A stretch of 22,134 nucleotides of DNA from positions 1-22,134 of the forward strand of contig JAUWZG010000007.1 in assembly GCA_030615425.1 (NCBI GenBank), in the 5' to 3' direction. The DNA comes from Dehalococcoidia bacterium (GTDB lineage Bacteria; Chloroflexota; Dehalococcoidia; Dehalococcoidales; BS750m-G39). The notes under the pieces are model-generated. The model was not told the DNA's origin and did no database searches. It saw nothing but the letters and a program-made list of their open reading frames with translations. The translations under genes were made by a program, and so were the position numbers. Positions 1 through 8,421 of this stretch are shown here, piece by piece. Position 1 is the stretch's first letter; the number at the start of each line of letters is the position of its first letter.

Positions 1-1548
1 AAGGGGGTGGAGGTCAAGCTGGATAGCTCAGCCTCTATTGAGGATATGGCGGTGGGGCGGTTTGTCACTATTGAGGGAGAAAAACGGCGCTTCTTCGGCA
101 TGATAACCGATGTCAGCCTGGGGGTGATAGACCAAAAATTAACCGTTACTCCCCCCGATACCGCCGACCCCTTTATCGCTGAAGTACTGGCTGGAACCAG
201 CACCTTCGGCACGCTTCATGTCTCCCCCAGCCTGGTTATTGGCGGCGATGCTGCCGCCATGCTTGAGGGACCCCAACCAGTGAAGACCGTGCCCAGCCAC
301 TTCTCAGTGGTAAAGCTAGCCACCCAGGAGGATGTGGAGCTGGTCTTTGGCACTGAGGACGAAAAGAGGTTCTTCATCGGCACTCCGCTGGATATGGAGA
401 CCAAGGTCTGCCTCGACCTGGAGGAGCTGGTCAAGCGTTCCAACGGCGTCTTCGGCAAGAGCGGCACCGGCAAGACCTTCCTCGCCAGGTTACTCCTCAT
501 TGGCATACTTCAGAAAGGGACGGCAGTAAACCTGGTCTTCGATATGCATAGTGAGTATGGCTGGGAAAGCCGGGACGAGCGGGGACGGAAGGTTAAAGCC
601 CTAAAGCAGCTTTTCCCTTCCAGGGTGGCGGTGTTTACCCTTGACGAGGAAGGCTCAAGACGCCGACGGGTGAGCACCGACTTTGTGGTCAGGATAGGTT
701 ATGACGAGATTGAGCCTGAGGACATTGCCCTATTGCGCCAGACCTTGAACCTCACCGAGCTTGCCGTTGAAGCTGTCTACCAGCTATCCAGAAGATTTGG
801 CAAGAGCTGGATACAGGATACTCTTAACCTGAAAAACACTGAGGAATTGCCAGAAGGTTTGAATATACATGAGAGCACCCTTCTGAATCTTCAACGAGGT
901 CTGGAAACCATCAGGCGGCTCCCCTTCCTGTTACCCCATGCCCCGGAAAACACAGTCAAGCGCATCCTGGAATATCTCGACGGGGGGACAAACGTTATTC
1001 TGGAATTCGGCAGATACACCGATATCGCTGCCTACATCCTGGTGGCTAACCTGCTAACCCGTCGCATCCATGCCAGGTACCGGGAAGCGACGGAGAAAGC
1101 CATGGGCGAGGATACCGCCCCACCACGTCCCCTGGTGATAACCATTGAGGAGGCACACCGCTTCCTCAACCCCGAGGTGTCCAGCCAGACCATCTTTGGC
1201 ACCATCGCCCGCGAGATGCGCAAATACAATGTTACCCTGCTGGTGATTGACCAACGACCCAGCGGCATTGACGGTGAAGTTATGTCGCAAATGGGGACCA
1301 AGATGACCTGCCTGCTGGACAATGAGCGGGACGTTGATGGTGTGCTGGCTGGTGTAATCAATAAGAGCGAATTTAAGTCGGTATTATCCAAGCTGGAATC
1401 CAAACAGCAGGCACTCATTTTTGGTCATGCCGTGCCGGTGCCGGTAGTGGTCAGAACCAGGGAGTATGGCTCTGCTGCGTCTTACAAGGACTTTATCCCC
1501 AAAGAGGAAGCCGGGGCGGAAAAAGATATTGAAGAGTTGTGGGATTGA
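1..1548 (+). CDS. HerA-like ATP-binding protein (DUF87), 5' end outside window
   Basis: RecA/FtsK-fold DNA-translocating ATPase of the HerA family; archaeal homologues resect DNA ends with the nuclease NurA, and the role of bacterial members is less clear. Numbering from the GTG at 7: an N-terminal beta-barrel (HAS-barrel-like) covers about residues 1-90, the Walker A motif GKSGTGKT is at 150-157, and the Walker B strand VITIEEAH is at 377-384. It is followed by a LLVIDQRPSG segment with a sensor-like position. The reading frame is open through base 1 (codons AAG GGG before the GTG), and family members normally have about 10-15 more residues ending in a 'GSL..GVEV'-like strand. The true start is therefore probably upstream of the window, not the GTG. 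No NurA-like gene is visible. The 3' end overlaps the patatin gene, so the two are probably co-transcribed. The family call is firm; the biological role is not. Confidence 0.85.
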   Translation, partial: KGVEVKLDSSASIEDMAVGRFVTIEGEKRRFFGMITDVSLGVIDQKLTVTPPDTADPFIAEVLAGTSTFGTLHVSPSLVIGGDAAAMLEGPQPVKTVPSHFSVVKLATQEDVELVFGTEDEKRFFIGTPLDMETKVCLDLEELVKRSNGVFGKSGTGKTFLARLLLIGILQKGTAVNLVFDMHSEYGWESRDERGRKVKALKQLFPSRVAVFTLDEEGSRRRRVSTDFVVRIGYDEIEPEDIALLRQTLNLTELAVEAVYQLSRRFGKSWIQDTLNLKNTEELPEGLNIHESTLLNLQRGLETIRRLPFLLPHAPENTVKRILEYLDGGTNVILEFGRYTDIAAYILVANLLTRRIHARYREATEKAMGEDTAPPRPLVITIEEAHRFLNPEVSSQTIFGTIAREMRKYNVTLLVIDQRPSGIDGEVMSQMGTKMTCLLDNERDVDGVLAGVINKSEFKSVLSKLESKQQALIFGHAVPVPVVVRTREYGSAASYKDFIPKEEAGAEKDIEELWD

Positions 1549-2345
1549 GAAAAGGAAAGATTGGCTTGGCTCTTGGCGGTGGGGCGGCTCGGGGGCTGGC
1601 TCATATCGGGGTGCTGGAGGTCCTGGAAAAGGAAGGCATCCCTGTTGATATGATAGCCGGCACCAGTGCCGGGGCTGCCATCGGTGCCCTTTACGCCCAG
1701 GGCAAGCCTGCCAGCCAGATAAAAGACCTGGCGATAAACATAGGCTGGAAGCAGTTCTTTTCCCTGGTGGATTTAGCCTTACCCAGAAGCGGTTTCGTTG
1801 GAGGCACCAAGATTAAAAACCTGCTTAAGTCAATTATAGGTGATATAAACTTCAGCGATTTAAGCATACCCCTGGCTTGTGTGGCGACTGATATCAGGAC
1901 TGGGGAGGAGGTGGTAATCAATGATGGTTCGGTGCTGGAAGGGGTAAGAGCCAGCATTTCTATCCCGGTAATATTCTCGGCGGTTAGATGGCAGGATAGA
2001 TATTTAGTCGATGGCGGTCTGGTCAACCCGGTGCCGGTGAAAACCGTCAGGGAAATGGGGGCGGACTTCATTATTGCCGTCAATGTGATACCGGATATGG
2101 GTGACAGAACGCAGCGGGCTAAAGAGTCTAAGCAGCCCGGCATGTTCCATGTGATGTTGCAATCTATATATATTGCTACCTATTCACTGGTCAGGTCTAG
2201 CCTGGAGGGAGCGGATATAGTCATTGAACCCGAGCTAACAAACATAGGCTATGGCAACTTCCGTCGAATCCGGGATTGCATTGCGCAGGGTGAACTAGCC
2301 GCTCAGGACTTGATACATCAAATTAAAGAACAATTGGGGGAATAA
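1539..2345 (+). CDS. Patatin-like phospholipase (NTE/RssA family)
   Basis: Serine acyl hydrolase with a Ser-Asp dyad, predicted to act on phospholipids or other acyl esters at the membrane; it has no signal peptide. Visible motifs are the oxyanion loop GGGAARG (residues 13-19), the nucleophile elbow GTSAG with Ser43, and the catalytic Asp158 in VDGGLVNP. The 268-residue length fits small bacterial RssA/NTE-type proteins. The GTG at 1539 overlaps the HerA-like gene by 10 bp, but its spacing to the purine-rich GAAGAG is only about 2 nt. The TTG at 1545 overlaps the upstream stop as TTGA and sits about 8 nt from that site, so it is an equally good start and would remove two residues. Co-transcription with the ATPase is likely. 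The substrate cannot be deduced. Confidence 0.88.
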   Translation: MGLRKGKIGLALGGGAARGLAHIGVLEVLEKEGIPVDMIAGTSAGAAIGALYAQGKPASQIKDLAINIGWKQFFSLVDLALPRSGFVGGTKIKNLLKSIIGDINFSDLSIPLACVATDIRTGEEVVINDGSVLEGVRASISIPVIFSAVRWQDRYLVDGGLVNPVPVKTVREMGADFIIAVNVIPDMGDRTQRAKESKQPGMFHVMLQSIYIATYSLVRSSLEGADIVIEPELTNIGYGNFRRIRDCIAQGELAAQDLIHQIKEQLGE

Positions 2346-2357
2346 AACCTCCGCCGC

Positions 2358-2987
2358 TTACAGCAATTCCAAGCCCCTGACCACATCATTGAGGTCATCA
2401 AAGGGCGTACATTCCAGGTTCTTCTCCTTGCAGGAGTCGAGCAGTCCATCGCGGGCGAAGACGTGTTGCGCCAGAGACGCCGGAAAGATATCAGAGGGAC
2501 CGTTGCCCACACATACCACCTGGTAGCCCTGCTTCAGGAATAATTTGGTATAAGCCTTCTTGAAACCGCTGTTTAAGGGGGTGCCATCGGGACCGATATA
2601 CTGGACCTCAAGCCCGCCGGGATGGAAGCGGGTCTGGGCAGCATGTACTTCGATATTCCCCAAACCAACTTCTTCTAGAATTGACTTTATATAGAAATCC
2701 AGCCCGTTACTCACAATCAAGAAACGAAAGCCCCGGCTCTGACAATAGGTTACCAGGTTATGAAGCCCGTCACGCAACTTAACCTTATCTCTGGCAGCCT
2801 TCAGCAGCTCCTCGCTGCCGACTTTGACCATGGCAAAGGCTTTGGTATTGAAATCGCCAACCGATATCTTATTCGCCCGGTACTGCTGGAACCATTTTCG
2901 CCAGTCCCCTTGGGCAAAGGTATCCAGCAACATAAAACTGACATCCTCTTCGGTAATGGTGCCATCAAAATCACACTGGATAATCAT
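2358..2987 (-). CDS. HAD-family phosphatase, MtnX/SerB-like
   Basis: Haloacid-dehalogenase phosphatase related to MtnX (2-hydroxy-3-keto-5-methylthiopentenyl-1-phosphate phosphatase of methionine salvage) and to phosphoserine phosphatase. Motif I is DFDGT with nucleophile Asp6 and acid/base Asp8. Motif II is the Ser in IVSNG (Ser93), motif III a Lys in GFKKAY (143/144), and motif IV is GNGPSD (161-166). A C1-type cap fills about residues 15-80. At 209 residues it is the usual length for the group. No other methionine-salvage gene is present in the window, so MtnX is only a fold-level match and the substrate is open. The gene converges on the patatin gene with a 12-bp gap and no visible terminator. 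It is transcribed divergently from the acyl-CoA ligase, with a good sigma70-like promoter at 3035-3063. The ATG has no strong Shine-Dalgarno sequence. Confidence 0.85.
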   Translation of the reverse strand: MIIQCDFDGTITEEDVSFMLLDTFAQGDWRKWFQQYRANKISVGDFNTKAFAMVKVGSEELLKAARDKVKLRDGLHNLVTYCQSRGFRFLIVSNGLDFYIKSILEEVGLGNIEVHAAQTRFHPGGLEVQYIGPDGTPLNSGFKKAYTKLFLKQGYQVVCVGNGPSDIFPASLAQHVFARDGLLDSCKEKNLECTPFDDLNDVVRGLELL

Positions 2988-3034
2988 TGGTTTTAGCTTT
3001 AACCAGGATTTAAAGTGGGCGGTACTTGAGCATG

Positions 3035-3063
3035 ATTATACTCAAATTCAAGCCAGATTTCAA
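3035..3063 (-). promoter_or_regulatory. Sigma70-like promoter for the HAD phosphatase gene
   Basis: Read on the minus strand this is TTGAAA, a 17-bp spacer, then TATAAT: a 5/6 -35 box and a perfect -10 box at ideal spacing. The predicted transcript starts near 3028, giving a leader of about 40 nt before the ATG at 2987. A short inverted repeat, TTGAG/CTCAA (3026-3030 and 3041-3045), brackets the -10 box and might be a regulator site. Confidence 0.6.
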
Positions 3064-3093
3064 GGCTTCTGCTTCCTATGCCAGCGGTCTGGG

Positions 3094-3122
3094 TTGACGG
3101 TAGCCTGAGTATCATTTAACAT
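3094..3122 (+). promoter_or_regulatory. Possible promoter for the acyl-CoA ligase run
   Basis: TTGACG (5/6 match to -35), a 17-bp spacer, then TAACAT (4/6 match to -10). It would start transcription near 3129, only about 16 nt before the ATG at 3145 and right at the Shine-Dalgarno sequence GGGAGGT (3129-3135). That short leader weakens the case. It is divergent from the promoter at 3035-3063. Confidence 0.35.
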
Positions 3123-3144
3123 TGACACGGGAGGTAATTAAGCT

Positions 3145-4746
3145 ATGGCAGAACGCCTGTTAATGAAGGAACTATCCCGGTATAACGTTGGCACCTGGGC
3201 GGATATAATCTATAGAAATGCGCTCCTCTATCCAGACCAGGAAGCCTTCGTCTACGGAGATACCAGGATAACCTTCTCCGAGTTTAATGCCAGAACAAAT
3301 AAGCTGATTAATGCCCTGCATAAGATGGGGGTGAAGAAAGGGGATGTGCTTGGCATGCTATCCTGGAGCTGCCTCGGGTTTGTAGAGGTATATGGGGCAT
3401 CGATGAAGGGGGGATTCATTGCCTCGCCTTTTAATCCCAGGTTGAGAGAGGATGAGCTTGAGTACATCATCAATTATTCGGAAGCCAACACCCTTTTTGT
3501 AGGGCAGGAATTATTAGAAGTAGCCAATTCATTAAGGCAGCGTTTACCCAAGGTTAAGAATTATATCTGTCTTGAGGGTTCTGCCCCCGACATGATAGCT
3601 CATGATGACTTGCTGAAATCATACCCCGGGGAAGAGCCTGACGCGCAGGTAGAAGAGGACGACCCCATCTGCATCATTTATACCAGTGGCACCACTGGTA
3701 TGCCCCGTGGTGCCCTATATACTCAACGTCGCCTCATAGAAGACTCCAAGACCCTAGTTATAGATATGGAGCTACAACCAGGGCACAAGCGCGTTCAGAT
3801 AACGCCTCTCTTCCATATTGCCGGGAATACCCATTTCCGGGCATCACTGTACAGCGGGGGGTGCAATATTATCGTGAAATTCTTTGACGCCGCAGAAACG
3901 CTACAGATTATCCAGAGAGAGCGGGCTACCCATATGGACTTTGTGCCCACCCACCTGGCGGCAATGCTTAATCTGCCCGACCTTAAAAAGTATGATATCA
4001 GCTCGATAAAGTTCCTGTGGTATGGTGCCTCACCCATGCCTTTAGAGGTATTAAAGAAAGGGATGAAGGTCTTCGGTCCTATTTTTGCCCAGGGGTACGG
4101 GCAGAGTGAAAGTGGCCCCGCCATCTCTCACCTGTCAAAAGAGGACCACAACGTGCTGGACAGACCCGAGAAGGAACAGAAGAAGCTCATGTCGGCTGGT
4201 CGGCCGGATATCGGGGTGCAGGTCAAGATTGTGGATGAAAAAGGTAAAGATGTCGAGCTTGGTGAGGTGGGCGAGATAATAGTGCGGAGTAAGCAACTCA
4301 TGGTTGAATACTGGCACAAGCCCGAGGATACAAAGGCTAACCTCGTTGACGGCTGGCTTCATACCGGTGATATGGGCTACTACGATGAGGAGGGCTATAT
4401 CTACATTGCCGACCGCAAAAAGGACATGATTATTACCGGTGGGGAGAACGTCTATCCCAGGGAAGCGGAGGAGGTTCTCTACCGCCATCCGGCGGTTCTG
4501 GAGACGGCGGTCATCGGCGTCCCTGACCCATACTGGGTAGAAAGGGTTCACGCTATAGTGGCGACGAAGAAAGGAGCCAGCACTACCGCTGAAGAGCTTA
4601 TCGCCTTCTGCAAAAAGAACATAGCCGGTTATAAGGCACCAAAGTCGGTTGAGTTTGTTGATTCCCTACCCAAGAACCCTGCCGGCAAGATTTTGAAGCG
4701 CGAGCTGAGGGAGAAGTACTGGAAAGGGACACAGAGAAAGACCTAA
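3145..4746 (+). CDS. Acyl-CoA synthetase (AMP-forming, ANL superfamily)
   Basis: Activates a carboxylic acid to its CoA thioester through an acyl-adenylate. The family signature is complete. The P-loop-like IIYTSGTTG lies at about 177-185, followed by the YGQSESGP substrate/adenylate motif, GWLHTGD, the hinge region IYIADRKKDMI, GGENVYP, and the C-terminal PAGKILKREL with adenylation Lys515. At 533 residues it has standard medium/long-chain or aryl-CoA ligase length. Chain length or aromatic specificity cannot be read reliably from the sequence. The start is well supported by GGGAGGT nine bases upstream of the ATG. It is the first gene of a same-strand run; the corrinoid activator follows after 28 bp. 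An acid made by the aldehyde oxidoreductases elsewhere in the window would be a natural substrate, but that is inference. Confidence 0.93.
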   Translation: MAERLLMKELSRYNVGTWADIIYRNALLYPDQEAFVYGDTRITFSEFNARTNKLINALHKMGVKKGDVLGMLSWSCLGFVEVYGASMKGGFIASPFNPRLREDELEYIINYSEANTLFVGQELLEVANSLRQRLPKVKNYICLEGSAPDMIAHDDLLKSYPGEEPDAQVEEDDPICIIYTSGTTGMPRGALYTQRRLIEDSKTLVIDMELQPGHKRVQITPLFHIAGNTHFRASLYSGGCNIIVKFFDAAETLQIIQRERATHMDFVPTHLAAMLNLPDLKKYDISSIKFLWYGASPMPLEVLKKGMKVFGPIFAQGYGQSESGPAISHLSKEDHNVLDRPEKEQKKLMSAGRPDIGVQVKIVDEKGKDVELGEVGEIIVRSKQLMVEYWHKPEDTKANLVDGWLHTGDMGYYDEEGYIYIADRKKDMIITGGENVYPREAEEVLYRHPAVLETAVIGVPDPYWVERVHAIVATKKGASTTAEELIAFCKKNIAGYKAPKSVEFVDSLPKNPAGKILKRELREKYWKGTQRKT

Positions 4747-4774
4747 TAGTTGGCGTTTCTATAGATTCAGGACG

Positions 4775-6622
4775 ATGAAAACCCATACAATCAACTTTGA
4801 GCCTCTGGGCTTAAGCGGGCGGTGCCGAACCAATGAGTCTCTTTTGGCTTGTGCCCACCGGCTCGGTGTGGGCATTATTAGCCTGTGCGGAGGTAAGGGG
4901 AATTGCCACTCCTGCCAGGTGCAAGTCTTAAGTGGAACTGTGTCAGAACCAACCCCCAACGAGTTGGAGACCCTTTCATCCCAACAACTTAAGGAAGGCT
5001 GGCGTCTTGCCTGCCAGACCTATCCCACCAGCGATGGCAAATTGAGCCTGCCTCCGAACTCGCTGACCACCCTGCAGCGGGTCCAGGTAGAGGGACAGGA
5101 AGTAACAGTCCCCCCTGAGCCAGCTGTTACCGCCTACCAGCTTAAATTGTCAGCGCCGTCTCTAGCTGACCCACAGGCTGATGCTGGCCGCTTGCTTGAA
5201 TCGTTAAACCAGCAACACCACTTACACTGCAACCAGATTGATATTAGTGCCCTGCGTAAGCTACCGCCCCAGTTGCGCTCCTGGGACTGGCAGTGCCGGG
5301 CTTCGGTTCGCGCTGATGAAGTAATCGCCTTTGGACCCTGGCCCAGCCGCCAGCTGGGGTTGGCGATTGACCTAGGCACCTCCAAGATATCCGGCTATCT
5401 GATTGACCTCAGCAATGGTCAGACTTTAGCGGCAAAAGGGGTTAGCAATCCTCAAGCTAGCTCTGGGGCAGACATCATAAGCCGTATCTCTTATGCTATG
5501 AAATCGCCGAGTAAAGGGGCGCGGCTGCAGAAGCTGGCTGTGGAAGCACTAAACCAGCTGGCTAGCGACCTGTGCGCTGAGGCTGGTGCTGAAGCCGAGG
5601 AAATTGTTGACGCGGTAGTAGTCGGCAATACCGCCATGCATCACCTGCTTGCTGGTCTGCCGGTAAGGCAACTGGCTCTGTCTCCCTTTGTCCCGGCGGT
5701 TAGTCGGGCACTGGACATTAAGGCTAGCCACCTGGGGCTGCGCTTTGCTCCCGGTGCCTACCTACACCTGCTGCCCAACATCGCCGGCTTTGTCGGCGCC
5801 GACCATACTGCAGTATTGCTGGCTACAGTGGATACTGAGAGCCGAGGTATGACGGTAGCTATAGACATCGGCACCAATACCGAGGTCTCTCTAATAGATA
5901 AGGGTAAGATAGTTACCACCTCCTGCGCGTCCGGCCCCGCCTTTGAAGGGTGGCATATCAAGGACGGTATGCCGGCTGCCACTGGCGCCATAGAACGGCT
6001 ACGGATAGTAGATGATGACATCCAATACCAGACCATTGGTGGAGCGCCGGCGGTTGGTATTTGTGGCTCAGGCATCCTGGATGCCATGGCTCAGCTCTAC
6101 CTGGCGGGGTTGCTGGATAAGGGTGGCAAGATGACACATAACCACCCCCGAGTGCGTTCTGAGGGTGAACAACTGGAGTTCGTGCTCGTCAGCGAGAAGG
6201 AGCGAGGCGCAAGCCGGGCTATCGTTATCACCCAGCAGGACGTGCGGGAATTGCAACTGGCTAAGGCAGCTATTCGCACCGGCATCCAGGTGCTCCTGGA
6301 AACGCACGGTCACGGTGAAGAGGAGATACAGAAGGTGCTCATTGCCGGGGCTTTCGGCAGCTACATTGATGTTGCCAACGCCATAGCTGTCGGTATGTTA
6401 CCATCGCTACCTCTAGACCGCTTCCAGCAGGTAGGCAACGCCGCCGGCACCGGAGCCAGGCTGGCTCTAATCTCCAGTAGTAAGAGAGGCGAGGCACAGA
6501 AAATAGTCTCTAGAGTCCGCTATATTGAACTGGCTAATGTTCCCAGCTTTAATCAGACCTTTGTTCAGGCAAGCTATCTGGGCAGGTACCGGCTGAGGCA
6601 AGGCAAGAGAGAGGAGATTTAA
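4775..6622 (+). CDS. RACo-type corrinoid reductive activator ([2Fe-2S] + ASKHA ATPase)
   Basis: Uses ATP to drive reduction of inactive Co(II) corrinoid proteins to Co(I), keeping methyl-transfer systems active. An N-terminal plant-type ferredoxin domain carries Cys38-x5-Cys44-x2-Cys47 and Cys80, the ligands of one [2Fe-2S] cluster. A linker region covers about 100-190. The C-terminal DUF4445/ASKHA part has two phosphate loops, IDLGTSK (about 198-204) and IDIGTNTE (363-370), plus the late IAGAFGSYID motif. The 615-residue length matches RACo of the acsV type and activators of O-demethylase systems; those two classes cannot be told apart here. ATG follows a modest AGGA. The gene ends only three bases before the ATG of the methyltransferase-like gene, so the pair is surely co-transcribed. 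Neither a corrinoid protein nor CODH/ACS is in view. Confidence 0.9.
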   Translation: MKTHTINFEPLGLSGRCRTNESLLACAHRLGVGIISLCGGKGNCHSCQVQVLSGTVSEPTPNELETLSSQQLKEGWRLACQTYPTSDGKLSLPPNSLTTLQRVQVEGQEVTVPPEPAVTAYQLKLSAPSLADPQADAGRLLESLNQQHHLHCNQIDISALRKLPPQLRSWDWQCRASVRADEVIAFGPWPSRQLGLAIDLGTSKISGYLIDLSNGQTLAAKGVSNPQASSGADIISRISYAMKSPSKGARLQKLAVEALNQLASDLCAEAGAEAEEIVDAVVVGNTAMHHLLAGLPVRQLALSPFVPAVSRALDIKASHLGLRFAPGAYLHLLPNIAGFVGADHTAVLLATVDTESRGMTVAIDIGTNTEVSLIDKGKIVTTSCASGPAFEGWHIKDGMPAATGAIERLRIVDDDIQYQTIGGAPAVGICGSGILDAMAQLYLAGLLDKGGKMTHNHPRVRSEGEQLEFVLVSEKERGASRAIVITQQDVRELQLAKAAIRTGIQVLLETHGHGEEEIQKVLIAGAFGSYIDVANAIAVGMLPSLPLDRFQQVGNAAGTGARLALISSSKRGEAQKIVSRVRYIELANVPSFNQTFVQASYLGRYRLRQGKREEI

Positions 6623-6625
6623 GTG

Positions 6626-7480
6626 ATGGAAACCAAGATATCAAGCGCTACCAAAGAAGTAATAATCAGTGACGGGCAGCCAACAGTGCTTATTGGTGAG
6701 CGTATTAACCCTTCGGGTAAGAAGAAACTGGGTGAGGCGCTGAAGGCGGGGAACCTGGATATTGTCCGTAAGGAAGCTCAGGCTCAAGCTGAGGCTGGCG
6801 CCGATATCCTAGATGTTAACGTGAACATATTCGGTGTCGACGAGGTAGCCTTGCTGCCTAAGGCAGTGCAGGCGGTGATGGACACCGTAGATATACCTCT
6901 TTGCCTTGACAGCACCAGCCCGGAGGCACTGGAGGCAGCTCTTAAAGTCTACAAGGGTAAGCCACTCATTAACTCGGTCAGTGGTGAGGAACAATCCCTG
7001 GCTAAGGTTCTACCCCTGGTCAAAGGATACGGCACCGCCGTCGTCGGGCTGGTGCAGGATGATGAAGGTATTCCCCACGACTCCAAGCGGCGGTTAGCCA
7101 TCGCCAGCAAAATAGTGGAGCGGGCTGAGGCGGCAGGTATCCCTCGTGATGACATCATCATTGACTGCCTGAGTCTGGCGGTGGGCGCCGATATGACCGC
7201 CGGGACGGCAACAATAGAGGCCGCCCGCCAGATTAAGAAGGAACTGGGGGTGAACCTGACGCTAGCCGTTAGCAATATCTCCTTTGGCCTGCCCGACCGT
7301 GAGCTGCTTAATAACGCCTTCGTGGCTATGGCTATTGCCGCCGGTGTGACCTGCGTTATTGTCGATGTGAATAAGGTGCGTCCAGCAGTCCTGGCCGCCG
7401 ATTTAATCCTGACTCACGATAAATACGCTAGACGCTATACTGAAAGTTATCGCCAGCGCCAGAAGCAAGCTAAGAAATAA
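6626..7480 (+). CDS. Methyltetrahydrofolate:corrinoid methyltransferase-like (pterin-binding) protein
   Basis: TIM-barrel pterin-binding enzyme of the dihydropteroate synthase/MeTr fold. AcsE-type members move the methyl group between methyl-H4folate and a corrinoid protein. Supporting segments are GERINPSGKKK near the N-terminus, AGADILDVNVN, IPLCLDST (barrel strand with Asp), PLINSVSGE, AVVGLVQDDEGIP and TLAVSNISFGLP, all in the order and spacing of MeTr. There is no PABA/HPPK neighbour, so folate synthesis is unlikely. I chose the ATG at 6626: GAGGAG (6611-6616) sits nine bases upstream. A GTG directly before it at 6623 would add one residue. It lies three bases after the corrinoid activator, which supports a corrinoid methyl-transfer role. 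The partner corrinoid protein is missing from the window, and direction (methyl into or out of folate) is unknown. Confidence 0.87.
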   Translation: METKISSATKEVIISDGQPTVLIGERINPSGKKKLGEALKAGNLDIVRKEAQAQAEAGADILDVNVNIFGVDEVALLPKAVQAVMDTVDIPLCLDSTSPEALEAALKVYKGKPLINSVSGEEQSLAKVLPLVKGYGTAVVGLVQDDEGIPHDSKRRLAIASKIVERAEAAGIPRDDIIIDCLSLAVGADMTAGTATIEAARQIKKELGVNLTLAVSNISFGLPDRELLNNAFVAMAIAAGVTCVIVDVNKVRPAVLAADLILTHDKYARRYTESYRQRQKQAKK

Positions 7481-7521
7481 AGCCCGAAAGGGAGGGGGTA
7501 TCGGGACATCGGCTTCAGTTA

Positions 7522-7561
7522 GCAATATCTGAGCTATCTATGCTATCATAGAGAATATTGC
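7522..7561 (+). promoter_or_regulatory. Nested inverted repeats with an extended -10 before the SDR operon
   Basis: An outer inverted repeat GCAATAT/ATATTGC (7522-7528 and 7555-7561) encloses an inner palindrome CTATG-CTAT-CATAG (7538-7551). The inner repeat contains TGCTATCAT, an extended -10 (TGn plus TATCAT at 7544-7549). No good -35 is seen. Initiation near 7556 would give a leader of about 84 nt before the SDR at 7640. The inner element closely resembles the one at 10561-10574, suggesting a shared regulator or promoter class. Confidence 0.42.
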
Positions 7562-7639
7562 AATCTGCACACCCCGGTGTTATTGATAAAATCAGGCTGT
7601 GGGGGCAGAGCGCCCTTACTAAGAAACTAAGGAGGAAAT

Positions 7640-8392
7640 ATGGGCAGGTTAGACGGAAAGGTAGCTATTGTAACCGGTGGCGCCAAGGGCTTGGGCAAAG
7701 CTTTTTGTTTTGGCCTGGCTAAAGAAGGAGCTAAGGTAGTAATGGCTGCCCACCGCCTTGATACCGATGAGGCCAAGCAGGCAGCTAAGGAGATAGAAAG
7801 TAAAGGCGGGCTGACTGTAGAGGTTGATGTTACCAGCGAGGAAAGCACCAAGCTTATGGCGGAGAAGGCAATAGAGAAATTTGGCCGGATTGATATTCTG
7901 GTCAATAATGCCGCCTTCTACTACGGCGTGGGCAGGCAGCCCTTCTATGAGGTTTCGCCGGAGGACTGGGACCGGGCGCTGGATGTAGGTGCCAAGGGAG
8001 CCTGGCTATGCGCCAGAGCCGTATTCCCCCAGATGAAAAAACAGAATAAGGGCAAAATTATCAACCTCTCTTCCGAGGTAGCCTTCTCACCGACTAAGGG
8101 TATGATTCACTACGTTACTTCCAAAGCGGCGGTTATCGGTATCACCCGGGTACTTGCCGGAGAGCTGGGGCAGTATAATATCTGCGTCAACGCCGTCGCC
8201 CCCGGTTACACCGATACGCCGGCGAGCTGGACCGTCGGCGACGTTAGTAAGTTCGACGTGAGTGCCACCCCCCTGGGGCGTGTCGGCCTGCCCGAGGATG
8301 TGGTTGGTGCTGTTATCTTCTTTGCCAGCGATGCCAGCGATTTTATAAGCGGTCAAACACTGCTCGTTGACGGCGCCCGGCGGGTGCACTAA
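7640..8392 (+). CDS. Short-chain dehydrogenase/reductase (SDR 1)
   Basis: Classical SDR of 250 residues that interconverts a hydroxyl and a carbonyl with a nicotinamide cofactor; the substrate is unknown. It shows TGGAKGLG (12-19), NNAA at 89-92 in place of NNAG, Ser145, and the Tyr158-x3-Lys162 pair. The end of strand 2 reads AAHR (36-39), with no acidic residue and an Arg, which favours NADP(H). The tetrad Asn, expected in 'DVNxKG', is Gly117. It is strongly similar over its full length to the third SDR at 9771. The ATG is preceded by a strong AAGGAGG. This is the first gene of the long operon ending with the aldehyde oxidoreductase; the next gene is 29 bp away. Confidence 0.92.
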   Translation: MGRLDGKVAIVTGGAKGLGKAFCFGLAKEGAKVVMAAHRLDTDEAKQAAKEIESKGGLTVEVDVTSEESTKLMAEKAIEKFGRIDILVNNAAFYYGVGRQPFYEVSPEDWDRALDVGAKGAWLCARAVFPQMKKQNKGKIINLSSEVAFSPTKGMIHYVTSKAAVIGITRVLAGELGQYNICVNAVAPGYTDTPASWTVGDVSKFDVSATPLGRVGLPEDVVGAVIFFASDASDFISGQTLLVDGARRVH

Positions 8393-8421
8393 ACAAATAG
8401 ACCGATAGTGGATTAAAATAA

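Noticed and set aside
4135..4551. 138-residue minus-strand frame in the acyl-CoA ligase
   Set aside because: Antisense to conserved ANL motifs and without any family resemblance.
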